Positions 51,403 through 59,015 of a DNA stretch of 64,000 nucleotides are shown here, one piece after another. The translations under genes were made by a program, and so were the position numbers. The stretch is from Anaerohalosphaeraceae bacterium (GTDB taxonomy: Bacteria; Planctomycetota; Phycisphaerae; Sedimentisphaerales; Anaerohalosphaeraceae). Below the pieces are notes generated by a model. That model saw nothing but the letters and a program-made list of their open reading frames with translations. It was not told the origin of the DNA and did not search any database. Positions within the stretch are counted from its first letter, which is position 1. Each line of letters opens with the position of its first letter. The stretch covers positions 248,001-312,000 of the forward strand of contig DAOSUR010000001.1 of assembly GCA_035378985.1 (NCBI GenBank), read 5' to 3'.

Positions 51403-52307
51403 TTCAAATCCTCAATCCGATTTTCCGGCTCATAATCCACACAAGTAAAACTGCCTCCGCTTCGCTGGGCTATTATCTCCAAAACCTGACGGTCCATCGG
51501 AGATGCCCAGAAAGCAATCGTATGAATCACCGCCTGCGGAGCCAGTTTCCTCCTCAATTCCTCTGCCTGTTCCGCAAGGCTGGCGGTTCCTTCCTTATCC
51601 AAATCAAAACCGTCCGTCAGAAAATAAATTAAATCCGGACCTCGCCCATCCGATGTCCGCAGCGACATAGCTCTGGCCAAGGCCGACAAGGCATCTGTTC
51701 GACCTTCCGGCCGAACAGACTCCGCCAGCTGAATCGCATCTTGTTTAGCGGCCGGCACTGCACGCAGCAGCTCACCCCTGCCGAGCTCCAAAATCCTCCC
51801 GTTTCCTCCAAAAAAAAGAACGGAAAAGAACTGGTCTGGAGTCAGACGCGACACAGCTTCCGCAAGCTGCCTGCGCACCAGCCCCATCCTTCCAAACATA
51901 CTTCCGGAACAGTCCACAACAAAACAGATGCGTCCGGCTGCACTGCGATTCCCGAAAAAATTGACCAAAGGCCTAACCAACTCTTCCGAAAGGTGAGACG
52001 GGATTGAAAAAGAAGGGTTCCGTGTTGGTTCGGGCCTGACTTCAGGATGGGGCTTTCGTTCCGCAGAAGGGGATAAAAGCCGTTCGGATGTCAGCGGTTT
52101 TACCTGAGGTTTCGGTGCCGTCAGCTCCCTTATCCGCACAGCCGCAGGCGTCTCAATCGATGAAAAAGCCCCGCTACCGGGTCTATCCGAGGTCCCTCCG
52201 GATGGAAAACGAACAAAGGCCAGTGCCCCCAGACATACAGCATGCACCCCGGCTGAAAGAATCCAGCATCCCAATCCTCCAAACCACCGGCTCATCCGAT
52301 TGGTCAT
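51399..52307 (-). CDS. Membrane-anchored von Willebrand A domain protein
   Basis: The 302-residue protein has an N-terminal span (about 12-32, CWILSAGVHAVCLGALAFV), a Pro-rich linker, and a VWA domain (about 124-300) with an intact MIDAS: CFVVDCSGSMFG, the Thr in EGRTDALSAL and the Asp in YFLTDGFDLD. The N-terminal plan (one span plus Pro-rich periplasmic segment) is TonB-like, but the end is a VWA domain. Coupling to exbB suggests that the proton pump acts on this protein. The start at 52307 follows the L,D-transpeptidase stop with a GAGG site. Confidence 0.82.
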   Translation of the reverse strand: MTNRMSRWFGGLGCWILSAGVHAVCLGALAFVRFPSGGTSDRPGSGAFSSIETPAAVRIRELTAPKPQVKPLTSERLLSPSAERKPHPEVRPEPTRNPSFSIPSHLSEELVRPLVNFFGNRSAAGRICFVVDCSGSMFGRMGLVRRQLAEAVSRLTPDQFFSVLFFGGNGRILELGRGELLRAVPAAKQDAIQLAESVRPEGRTDALSALARAMSLRTSDGRGPDLIYFLTDGFDLDKEGTASLAEQAEELRRKLAPQAVIHTIAFWASPMDRQVLEIIAQRSGGSFTCVDYEPENRIEDLK

Positions 52308-52335
52308 CCCGTCTACCTCACCCGTCCAGACAACC

Positions 52336-53475
52336 TCAATCCTCCACACGCACCAGGGATTGGCCTGCAAACAGAAGATTGTACACCTCAATCACATCCC
52401 CGTTAAACAGACGGATGCATCCCCGGGAAGATTGTGTTCCGATGGTCTCCGGTTCTTTGGTGCCGTGGATAGCAAAGCCGGTTCTCCCTTTGGCCGGGCC
52501 TTCCAGCCCTTCCAGACCAATCCAGCGCGACCCAAGCGGATAATCCGGGTCGGTAGCCACATATCGCCGGCCGGTATCCGGGTCTGTCCACGGCGGCTGA
52601 ATCAGTTTATCGTTCGGCTTGACTCGCCAAAGCCCTGTGGGGGTCTCCCGCCCCGGCATCCCAAGCCCAACTTTGTAGGTTTTGACATATTGATTCTGAA
52701 GGTACAAATCCATCGTAAACCGCTTGCGGCTGATTACCGCATGAAACGGACCTCGAATCACTTTAATCTTCTGTCCCGCCTGAAGCCCTTCCGCCTTTCG
52801 AATCCCGTTAATCTCCATCAGAATTTCATACGGAACCTTATACGTATTGGCGATCTTGACCAGCAAATCGCCCGTCTGAACCTGATACCACTCCGTCAGC
52901 GTATCCCCATCCAGCACCTCTCGACTGAACAGCCACCGTGCGGACAACAAGGCCAGCTGCCGCTTGATTTCATCCCGAAGCACCTCGCTCATCGGCATCT
53001 TCAGGGCTTCGTTAAGAGAATCCCTTGCCGCAATAATGTTCCCGGCCTTTCTGGCCTCCACGGCCTTTTCAATCAGAGTCCGAACTTCAGGACTGGCAGC
53101 AACCTGCGCTTCCGCCGCAGCCTGTTCCGCTGTTCCTGTCGTTCCCGCCGCCGAAACCGGCTCCGGAGACTTCGCCTGCGGAGAAGACTCAGACACTGCA
53201 GGTCCCGGCGCCGGAGCAGCAGCCGGAGCTGAGCTTGACGGTCCGGGCATCTCCAGGGCCGGCTCATCAGCCGCTTCCGCAGGAACCGGCTTTATTTCCG
53301 ACAAAGAAACCTTCGGAATCTCCTCCGCCGTCGGGACGACCGCTGCTTTCTTCTTCCGCATTTGAATCAAAACCACCATTCCGGCAATCACAACCATCAG
53401 CGCAATGGCAATCAGACGATTCCGACGAGCGGCATCTCCGCCTGAACCATAGGGTCGATATTTTCCTTTGGCCAA
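52336..53475 (-). CDS. LysM-containing L,D-transpeptidase (YkuD family)
   Basis: The 379-residue protein has a membrane anchor (about 20-38, LIAIALMVVIAGMVVLIQM), a Pro/Ala-rich spacer, a helical stretch, a LysM domain (YQVQTGDLLVKIANTYKVPY, about 202-245) and a YkuD catalytic domain with the HGT...SRGCIRL motif (Ser-x-Gly-Cys) near 340-355. It makes 3-3 cross-links in peptidoglycan or attaches proteins to it in the periplasm. It lies 2 bases before the folate gene's stop and likely in the same operon as VWA-ExbB-ExbD. Confidence 0.93.
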   Translation of the reverse strand: MAKGKYRPYGSGGDAARRNRLIAIALMVVIAGMVVLIQMRKKKAAVVPTAEEIPKVSLSEIKPVPAEAADEPALEMPGPSSSAPAAAPAPGPAVSESSPQAKSPEPVSAAGTTGTAEQAAAEAQVAASPEVRTLIEKAVEARKAGNIIAARDSLNEALKMPMSEVLRDEIKRQLALLSARWLFSREVLDGDTLTEWYQVQTGDLLVKIANTYKVPYEILMEINGIRKAEGLQAGQKIKVIRGPFHAVISRKRFTMDLYLQNQYVKTYKVGLGMPGRETPTGLWRVKPNDKLIQPPWTDPDTGRRYVATDPDYPLGSRWIGLEGLEGPAKGRTGFAIHGTKEPETIGTQSSRGCIRLFNGDVIEVYNLLFAGQSLVRVED

Positions 53476-53476
53476 A

Positions 53477-54067
53477 TTACTGCCCTCCCGATTGGGTTCG
53501 TTTTCTGCACAGAAGAATTCCTGTTTCCGTTACAACAGCATCCACCGGCTCATCCTCAGGGCCGACGGGAACTTCTTCGACTACCTGAAACGAAAAAGCC
53601 AGAGCCCAGCGAGCTGCTGACAGCCCCGGATTCTTAAAAAAACGGTCATAATACGCCCCGCCCCGGCCCAGCCGATTCCCCTGAACATCAAAGGCTAAAC
53701 CCGGTGTTAATACCAGGTCAATCTCTTCAAGCGGAACCGGCACGCCGCCGGTCGGATTGCGAAGACCTTTTTTCCCCGTCTCCAATCCGCTTTCCAAAGA
53801 CTGAATCTCCACCGGAATCATATGCCGCTGCTCCCAGGAGATTTTCGGGACGGCAATTGTTTTTCCCTGCCGCCACGACTGAAGAATAAGCGGCGTTGTA
53901 TCTACTTCATACGGCATTGACAAAAAAGCCATCACAACCGTCGCCTGCCGAAAAACATCCGACTCCATTACCCATCGGCAGATTTGACGGCTTTTCTCCA
54001 ACCGTTCCTCCGCCGGAAGGGCTGCCAGCCGCGAACGAATCAGTGCCCGAAGCTCCGTTTTATTCAT
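53477..54067 (-). CDS. 5-formyltetrahydrofolate cyclo-ligase
   Basis: The 196-codon frame (195 residues plus stop) encodes the enzyme that turns 5-formyl-THF into 5,10-methenyl-THF with ATP. It shows the family's N-terminal Lys/Arg helix (ELRALIRSRLAALPAEER) and the ATP/substrate loop LGRGGAYYDRFF near the C-terminus. The ATG at 54067 overlaps the rarA stop; the longer frame upstream would lie within rarA. The folate role is not linked with the flagellar genes. Confidence 0.93.
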   Translation of the reverse strand: MNKTELRALIRSRLAALPAEERLEKSRQICRWVMESDVFRQATVVMAFLSMPYEVDTTPLILQSWRQGKTIAVPKISWEQRHMIPVEIQSLESGLETGKKGLRNPTGGVPVPLEEIDLVLTPGLAFDVQGNRLGRGGAYYDRFFKNPGLSAARWALAFSFQVVEEVPVGPEDEPVDAVVTETGILLCRKRTQSGGQ

Positions 54068-55463
54068 CTTGCGCCTGCCCGTTCTTTTCAGTCCTCCTCT
54101 TTTTACCTTCTCTTTCGAAATGGGCAACCTGTTTTTTCAGTTTTTCCAGATACTCCTTTATGGTTTTCTCCCGCCCGATGTCCTTGGGAACATAATACGG
54201 TTTTTCCAGCGGCTGTCCCAGATAATCCTGTTTGATATAACCCAGCGGACTTTCATGAGGATAGCGGTACCCGATGCCGAAGCCGAGCTTCTTGGCCCCC
54301 TCATAGTGCGAATCCCGAAGATGAGGAGGAACAGGGATCGTCCGGCCAGACTGGACATCGGATACCGCCGACCAAATCGCCTTCGCACAGGCATTCGATT
54401 TCGGGGCACAGGCAATATAAATCGCCGCCTGAGCCAAAGCCAGCTGGGCCTCCGGCATCCCGACAAACTCCGCTATCTGCAGTGCCGACGCCGCCAGAAC
54501 CGTGGCCAGCGGGTCCGCATTCCCCACATCTTCCGCCGCACAAACCGCAATCCGACGGGCAATAAACCGCGGGTCCTCTCCGCCCGCTATCATCCGAGCC
54601 AGCCAGTACACCGTCGCATCCGGGTCCGAACCCCGCATCGACTTCTGCAGAGCGCTGGCCAAATCATAGTGGGTATCTCCCGTTCCGTCATAAACAATTG
54701 ACTTGCGCTGAATCGACTCCCGAGCCGTTTCCAAGTCAATGCAAATCCGTTCTTTACCGCTTTTTTTCTGCTGAGATAAAACCGCCACCTCCAGGGCCGT
54801 CAGGGCCTTGCGGGCATCTCCATCGCTCATCACAGCCAAAAACTCCATCGCCTCCGGCTCTACATCCAGCGGCAAATTCCCGTATCCTCTTTGCGGGTCT
54901 TTCAGGGCTCGCGTTAAGATAGTGAAAATGTCTTCCTTTTTCAGCGGCTCAAAGGTAAAAATTGTACTGCGGCTGATTAAGGGAGAGTTTACAGAAAAAA
55001 ACGGATTTTCGGTAGTAGCCCCTATCAGCGTTAAAACCCCATTTTCAGCATCATCCAGCAGCACATCCTGCTGAGCCCGGTTAAATCGGTGAATTTCATC
55101 AATAAACAGGAGGGTTTTTTGACGCTTTTCAATCAGCCGATCTTTGGCTTTTTCAATAATCTCCCGGATATCCTTTACCGATGCGGCCGGAGCGCTGAGA
55201 TAATGGAATGCCGCCTCAATCTGTCCGGCAACAATCTGGGCCAGCGTCGTCTTGCCGCAGCCCGGCGGACCATAAAAAATCAAACTCGTTATCGTTCCCC
55301 CCTCCAGCATCCGGCGAAGAAGCTTGCCCGGCCCCACAAAATGCTCTTGCCCCACAAACTCATCCAGGGTTCTCGGCCGCATTCGAACCGCAAGCGGTGC
55401 ATTCGCACTGAGGGCATCTTTCTCTGCACCGGAAAAGAGAGATTCCGCTTGTCCCTTTCTCAT
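54060..55463 (-). CDS. rarA: Replication-associated recombination protein A (AAA+ ATPase)
   Basis: The 467-residue protein belongs to the RarA/MgsA/WRNIP1 family that acts at stalled replication forks. It starts MRPRTLDEFVGQEHFVGPGKLL after a 27-residue lead, has the Walker A GPPGCGKTT (about 66-74) and a Walker B with LLFIDEIHRFN, then the C-terminal tetramer region (GSDPDATVYWLARMIAGGED and PHESPLGYIKQDYLG-type end). A tight extended -10 element at 55472-55477 lies so close that the mRNA may have almost no leader. Confidence 0.95.
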   Translation of the reverse strand: MRKGQAESLFSGAEKDALSANAPLAVRMRPRTLDEFVGQEHFVGPGKLLRRMLEGGTITSLIFYGPPGCGKTTLAQIVAGQIEAAFHYLSAPAASVKDIREIIEKAKDRLIEKRQKTLLFIDEIHRFNRAQQDVLLDDAENGVLTLIGATTENPFFSVNSPLISRSTIFTFEPLKKEDIFTILTRALKDPQRGYGNLPLDVEPEAMEFLAVMSDGDARKALTALEVAVLSQQKKSGKERICIDLETARESIQRKSIVYDGTGDTHYDLASALQKSMRGSDPDATVYWLARMIAGGEDPRFIARRIAVCAAEDVGNADPLATVLAASALQIAEFVGMPEAQLALAQAAIYIACAPKSNACAKAIWSAVSDVQSGRTIPVPPHLRDSHYEGAKKLGFGIGYRYPHESPLGYIKQDYLGQPLEKPYYVPKDIGREKTIKEYLEKLKKQVAHFEREGKKRRTEKNGQAQDE

Positions 55464-55471
55464 ATCTTCTG

Positions 55472-55499
55472 ATTATACCAGAGATTGAGAAAAAGTCTA
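55472..55499 (-). promoter_or_regulatory. Sigma-70 promoter of rarA (possibly leaderless)
   Basis: The minus strand has TAGACT (55499-55494), a 16-base spacer, then TGG-TATAAT with TATAAT at 55477-55472. Transcription would begin near 55465, about two bases before the ATG at 55463. Confidence 0.65.
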
Positions 55500-55561
55500 T
55501 TCTCTTTCCGGAGCTGAAACGATGAAGAATCAAAAAAGAAAAGATGGAGAAGATGGGATAT

Positions 55562-56635
55562 TTAGGTTGTCGCAGCGGAAGCAAAAACCTTAACGCGTCC
55601 CTTCCCTGCCTGTTTGGCTGCATACAGGGCCTGGTCTGTGGCCTTTGTCACATCGCTGATACAGCTGTCCGGTGAGTATTGCCCAACTCCTACGCTGATA
55701 GAAAGTTCTATCCGATGCCCCTCCCACACCATCGGCGTACTTTTCACCATTTCTACCATTCGCTCTGCGACAACCACGGCATCTTCCAGAGAGGTATTCG
55801 GCAAAATCACGGCAAACTCATCTCCTCCATACCGGGCCGCAATATCAATCTGACGAATGCAGGCACTGATCCGGCGGGCAATCTGCTTAATCGCCATATC
55901 CCCTGCCTTGTGTCCGTAATTGTCATTAATCGGCTTCAGATTATCCACATCCGCCATAATGATAGACAGATTTGTGGTATAGCGCTGGGCGCGGCGAAGT
56001 TCAATTTCAAGCTGCTCATAAAATGTGCGGTGATTGAGCATACCCGTCAGACCATCTGTCTTGGCCTGCCGCTGTGTTTTTTCAAACAAATGAATATTGC
56101 CTATGGAAGCGCCTATCAGATGACGAAACAGCTCCACAATGGCGATATCATCCGAGGTAAAACTGCCGCCCCCGATTTTTTCACTGAAATTCAAAACCCC
56201 GACAACCCGGCCGTGGCAGACCAGCGGAGCAATAATACAGCTGCGCGTTTTATAGTTCCCCGAAAACTGCCGAAGTGTTCGGTTAATTTGAGGACTGCGA
56301 AGCGATTCATCCCCCTCCACCACCAACAACTCTTTGCTTCGAATTGCCGCCACCATCGGTGAAGGCGGATTCTGATTCAGCGATACGATATTGTTAATTA
56401 GAAACGGATGATTATTTTTTTCCAAATGAAGAATATCACTGGTTTCATCCAGAATATACAAAGAAGCCAATTTGGCTCCGATTAACTGCGGAATTTCCGT
56501 AACACACAAATCCGCAATTCGTTTGACATCCAGACAATTAATCTGTTTCGCCAAGGGGGTAATCGTGACCAAACGACATTCACCGGCCGAACACAAACGT
56601 TCTGAGAGTCTGTTTTGTTCTTTTTCTTTTGACAT
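55562..56635 (-). CDS. GAF-GGDEF diguanylate cyclase
   Basis: The 357-residue protein has a GAF sensor domain at about 20-185 and a GGDEF domain at about 190-350 with an intact active site (ARYGGDEFAVILP). The product-inhibition site RxxD is present five residues before (IRQIDIAARYGGDEF). It makes c-di-GMP from two GTP in the cytoplasm. No membrane span is visible. A sigma-28-like promoter upstream suggests it is switched on with the late flagellar genes, so it could feed the PilZ-like protein of the hook operon. Confidence 0.93.
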   Translation of the reverse strand: MSKEKEQNRLSERLCSAGECRLVTITPLAKQINCLDVKRIADLCVTEIPQLIGAKLASLYILDETSDILHLEKNNHPFLINNIVSLNQNPPSPMVAAIRSKELLVVEGDESLRSPQINRTLRQFSGNYKTRSCIIAPLVCHGRVVGVLNFSEKIGGGSFTSDDIAIVELFRHLIGASIGNIHLFEKTQRQAKTDGLTGMLNHRTFYEQLEIELRRAQRYTTNLSIIMADVDNLKPINDNYGHKAGDMAIKQIARRISACIRQIDIAARYGGDEFAVILPNTSLEDAVVVAERMVEMVKSTPMVWEGHRIELSISVGVGQYSPDSCISDVTKATDQALYAAKQAGKGRVKVFASAATT

Positions 56636-56692
56636 AATCCTTTTTCTTGCCTTCTCCGAAAAAGCTTACTCCATTCCAAAGATGTCGTTTCT

Positions 56693-56719
56693 ATATCGGT
56701 ACTCCGGAGCGGAAAGTTA
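56693..56719 (-). promoter_or_regulatory. Sigma-28-like promoter of the diguanylate cyclase gene
   Basis: TAAC (56719-56716), 15 bases, then ACCGATAT (56700-56693) on the minus strand, against the consensus TAAA-N15-GCCGATAA. The key CCGAT core and spacing match; three bases differ. Start would fall near 56686, about 50 bases before the ATG at 56635. Confidence 0.5.
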
Positions 56720-56982
56720 ACCCTTTAAGTCTCTAAAAATCCTTGAAAAAGATGTCTTTCCTGAATCTGGAAAAACAAAACAACCGCGTTATTATCGGAC
56801 CTGCCCATACAAAACAGCTCTCTTCTCTTGGCTCTTTTCAAACTTTCCCAATTTCTCTATAACCCCTCCCCCGGAAATACGAACGGAAAAATTTTCAACC
56901 TTACCTTTTGCGTAAATCCCTGTCTTCCTTCAACTTGCCATTTTTCTGCAAAAATTTTTTAAAAATTTCAATTTTTTTCTCG

Positions 56983-57024
56983 ACATTTAAAAAATGTATT
57001 TTACATTTTGTAAAACGTAAAATA
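56983..57024. repeat. Nested inverted repeats, candidate operator of the MerR-like regulator
   Basis: ACATTT-AAA-AAATGT (56983-56997) is perfect. Next to it TATTTTAC (56997-57004) pairs with GTAAAATA (57017-57024), and inside lies TTTTAC-ATTTT-GTAAAA (56999-57015). Such paired AT-rich half-sites before a MerR gene are typical of self-regulation. Confidence 0.5.
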
Positions 57025-57156
57025 TATTTCGAACACCCGGACGCTCAGCGAAAAGCTCTGACTGGAGCAAATAGGGTGTTTTCGAAAAAATGAAGATTCT
57101 CTAAAAAGCCAAAATTACTAACCGGAACCCGAAGACAACTCGATAAACAGCTGGAT

Positions 57157-57432
57157 ATGAACAAACAGCAGCGGCGAACTTTTGACGTGCCGGCTAAACT
57201 TTTCAGGATCGGTGAAATCGTCCGATACACCCCCTTCACAAGACAAACCATTCATAACTACACCATTATGGGACTCATCCGAGAGTCCGGCTGGACCGAG
57301 GGCGGCCACCGACTCTATGATGAATCGGTTTTTGAACGCCTTCAAAAAATTGCGGAACTTCGAAAAACAAAAACCCTCACAGAAATCCGAAAACTGCTCA
57401 GCGAAGAATCGGCGCCGGAGGTGAAAAACTGA
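57157..57432 (+). CDS. Small MerR-family DNA-binding protein
   Basis: The 91-residue protein is little more than a MerR winged helix: LFRIGEIVRYTPFTRQTIHNY (about 15-35), then GLIRESGWTEGGHRLYDESVFERL (in part, about 40-63), matching 'IGE......T..TIRYYE..GLI......GGYRRY'. It has only a stub of the dimerisation helix and no ligand domain. It is followed by the FlgB-like, flhG and fliA genes, so it may control this regulatory block. The ligand, if any, is unknown. Confidence 0.85.
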   Translation: MNKQQRRTFDVPAKLFRIGEIVRYTPFTRQTIHNYTIMGLIRESGWTEGGHRLYDESVFERLQKIAELRKTKTLTEIRKLLSEESAPEVKN

Positions 57433-57467
57433 CAGGGCAGCTGCAAGCCCTTAGGAAAAGGAAGGAT

Positions 57468-57884
57468 ATGGACATCACAACCGCAAAAACCGAGCACCTC
57501 ACCGAGCTGCTGACGCAAATCCTCGAGTTTACGGAACAGCGAAAAGAAATTCTCTTCCGCAATATCTTTGACCGAGGCAATCCCGGATTTGTTCCTCAAG
57601 ACCTGCCGACAGCAGAGTTCGCTCACTGTATGACCCGGGCACTTTGCGAACACCTTTGCCGAAATCGTCTGCTCTTCTGCGACAGTTCTCATATACGATT
57701 TGAAACAAACGGAAATCTGAAGGTGGAGCCCCTGACGGACTCCGAAGCCCATCTCCTGCTGAGAAACAATCCGCCGCTTTATCTTCAGATGCAGATGCAA
57801 AAATTGTCCGAAAACCTTTTGAATAATCGAATTGCGGCTGAATTGCTCTCGCATATCAAGAGCAAAACGGCCGCCGCCAGATAA
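57468..57884 (+). CDS. Degenerate FlgB-like rod protein homologue of unknown role
   Basis: The 138-residue protein has no name-giving motif at first sight, but it aligns with the rod family. Residues about 16-51 (LTQILEFTEQRKEILFRNI, then NPGFVPQDLPTAEF) follow FlgB 'L.......RQ.V...NIANA.TPG....D..F', and residues about 92-128 (SEAHLLLRNNPPLYLQMQM, QKLSENLLNNRIAAEL) follow the FlgB C-terminus with its Asn-x-Leu-x-Tyr and following helix. The invariant NIAN is NIFD here. It does not lie with rod genes but between merR and flhG. It may be a regulator derived from a rod subunit or a specialised rod part. Confidence 0.5.
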   Translation: MDITTAKTEHLTELLTQILEFTEQRKEILFRNIFDRGNPGFVPQDLPTAEFAHCMTRALCEHLCRNRLLFCDSSHIRFETNGNLKVEPLTDSEAHLLLRNNPPLYLQMQMQKLSENLLNNRIAAELLSHIKSKTAAAR

Positions 57885-57894
57885 GACCGCCCCG

Positions 57895-57946
57895 CGAGCC
57901 GCCGGCTCGTTTGAAGAAACGCTGAAGGGACACCGGCCGGTGTCCC
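57895..57946 (+). repeat. Two hairpins in the leader before flhG
   Basis: CGAGCC-GCC-GGCTCG (57895-57909) and a perfect 20-base palindrome starting GGGACACCGG (57927-57946) sit in the 157-base gap before flhG. There is no T-run, so they are unlikely terminators; a protein-binding site or an mRNA structure is possible. Confidence 0.55.
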
Positions 57947-58041
57947 GGGAAAAACACGATGGGAGCGGAGCGGCCCGGTTTGTCTTTAAACCGTGCCCCG
58001 CTGCACACCACGATTCAGGACAACATCGAAGGCAGGGCAGA

Positions 58042-58866
58042 ATGACACAGATTAGGAACGAGGAGAACAGCCGAGCCGCTGTGATGGCTGTAGCCAGCGG
58101 CAAAGGCAGAGTGGGAAAAACCAATATTTCAGTGAATTTGGCTATTTGCCTGGCCGCCGCCGGTCAGCGCATTGTTCTGATTGATGCTGACCTTGGTTTG
58201 GGAAATTTGGACGTCATAATGAACCTCAACAGTCGCTACAACTTGTCGCATGTGATTGACGGCCGCAAAACTCTTGACCAGATTACCCAGATCGGGCCGG
58301 CCGGGATTGAGGTCATCTGCGGCGGTTCCGGCCTGGAAAATATGGCCAATTTATCCCCTTTTCAGCATCATCGCCTTATCAGCCAATTCAACCGACTCCA
58401 AAACAGAACGGATATGATTGTCATCGATACCGGCGCCGGCATCGGTCAAAATGTTATCGGGTTTTGTATGGCTGCCGACCACACCCTTGTAGTAACAACC
58501 CCTGAACCTACGGCAATTACCGATGCTTATGCCGTCATTAAAATCCTTGCCGGCAAAAAATATCCCGGGCGAATCAGTCTTCTGGTCAATATGGCCTCTT
58601 CCATTGAAGAAGGCAAAAAAATATCTCGGCAGATTGCCCAGGTGGCCGCCCGATTTCTGGCCACCCCCATCTATGAAGCAGGAATTCTCTGCCGCGATGA
58701 ATGTCTTCAGGCCGCCGTCTGCATGCAGAAACCGGTCGTTTTGGCGTTCCCCAAATCCCCTTTTTCAAGAGGGATCCGAACGCTCAGCCATCGGCTGACC
58801 AATACAAGTCCCATGCAGACTTCCGGCGAAGGGTTCTTTCGAAAAGTAGTGAACTGGTTTTTCTAA
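58042..58866 (+). CDS. flhG: Flagellar number regulator FlhG (MinD/ParA-type ATPase) with altered P-loop
   Basis: The 274-residue protein (YlxH/FleN) is the MinD-like partner of FlhF that limits flagellar number and, in some bacteria, restrains FleQ. It has LIDADLGLGNLDV (about 43-55), the second Walker strand MIVIDTGAGIG, and a C-terminal region with VLAFPKSPFSRGIRTLSHRL. The deviant Walker A should be KGGVGKT but reads KGRVGKT (residues 21-27): the second Gly is Arg (codon AGA). I took the ATG at 58042 because the family start is close to the P-loop; the longer upstream frame reads into hairpins. FlhF itself is not in the window. Confidence 0.88.
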   Translation: MTQIRNEENSRAAVMAVASGKGRVGKTNISVNLAICLAAAGQRIVLIDADLGLGNLDVIMNLNSRYNLSHVIDGRKTLDQITQIGPAGIEVICGGSGLENMANLSPFQHHRLISQFNRLQNRTDMIVIDTGAGIGQNVIGFCMAADHTLVVTTPEPTAITDAYAVIKILAGKKYPGRISLLVNMASSIEEGKKISRQIAQVAARFLATPIYEAGILCRDECLQAAVCMQKPVVLAFPKSPFSRGIRTLSHRLTNTSPMQTSGEGFFRKVVNWFF

Positions 58867-58891
58867 AGATGCAGGGCCTTTTTGCCGATAA
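58864..58891 (+). promoter_or_regulatory. Sigma-28 promoter before fliA
   Basis: TAAA (58864-58867), a 16-base spacer, then a perfect GCCGATAA (58884-58891). One base longer than the usual 15 spacer. It overlaps the flhG stop codon and would let FliA raise its own expression. The fliA ATG lies at 59016. Confidence 0.7.
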
Positions 58892-59015
58892 CTAAACGCT
58901 CTGTCAAAAAACCTGCGCGCAGAGCAGAAAAAAAAATAAGGGATTTACCAGCAAGGTTATCGGACGCGGCCATGCAAAGTGCGGAAATGAATGTGTCAGA
59001 CATGGAGGTTTAGGC

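Larger units (their letters stand above)
56636..57156. other. AT-rich divergent region between diguanylate cyclase and merR-like gene
   Basis: No gene is visible. It holds the sigma-28-like element (56693-56719), a very AT-rich stretch around 56935-57030 and a set of inverted repeats at 56983-57024. A merR-type regulator starts at 57157, so the repeats are candidate operator sites. Confidence 0.55.

Noticed and set aside
57832..58041. N-terminal extension of FlhG from an upstream start
   Set aside because: The extension overlaps the previous gene and the two hairpins, is Arg/Pro/His-rich and is unlike any FlhG N-terminus; the ATG at 58042 is 20 codons before the P-loop as usual.
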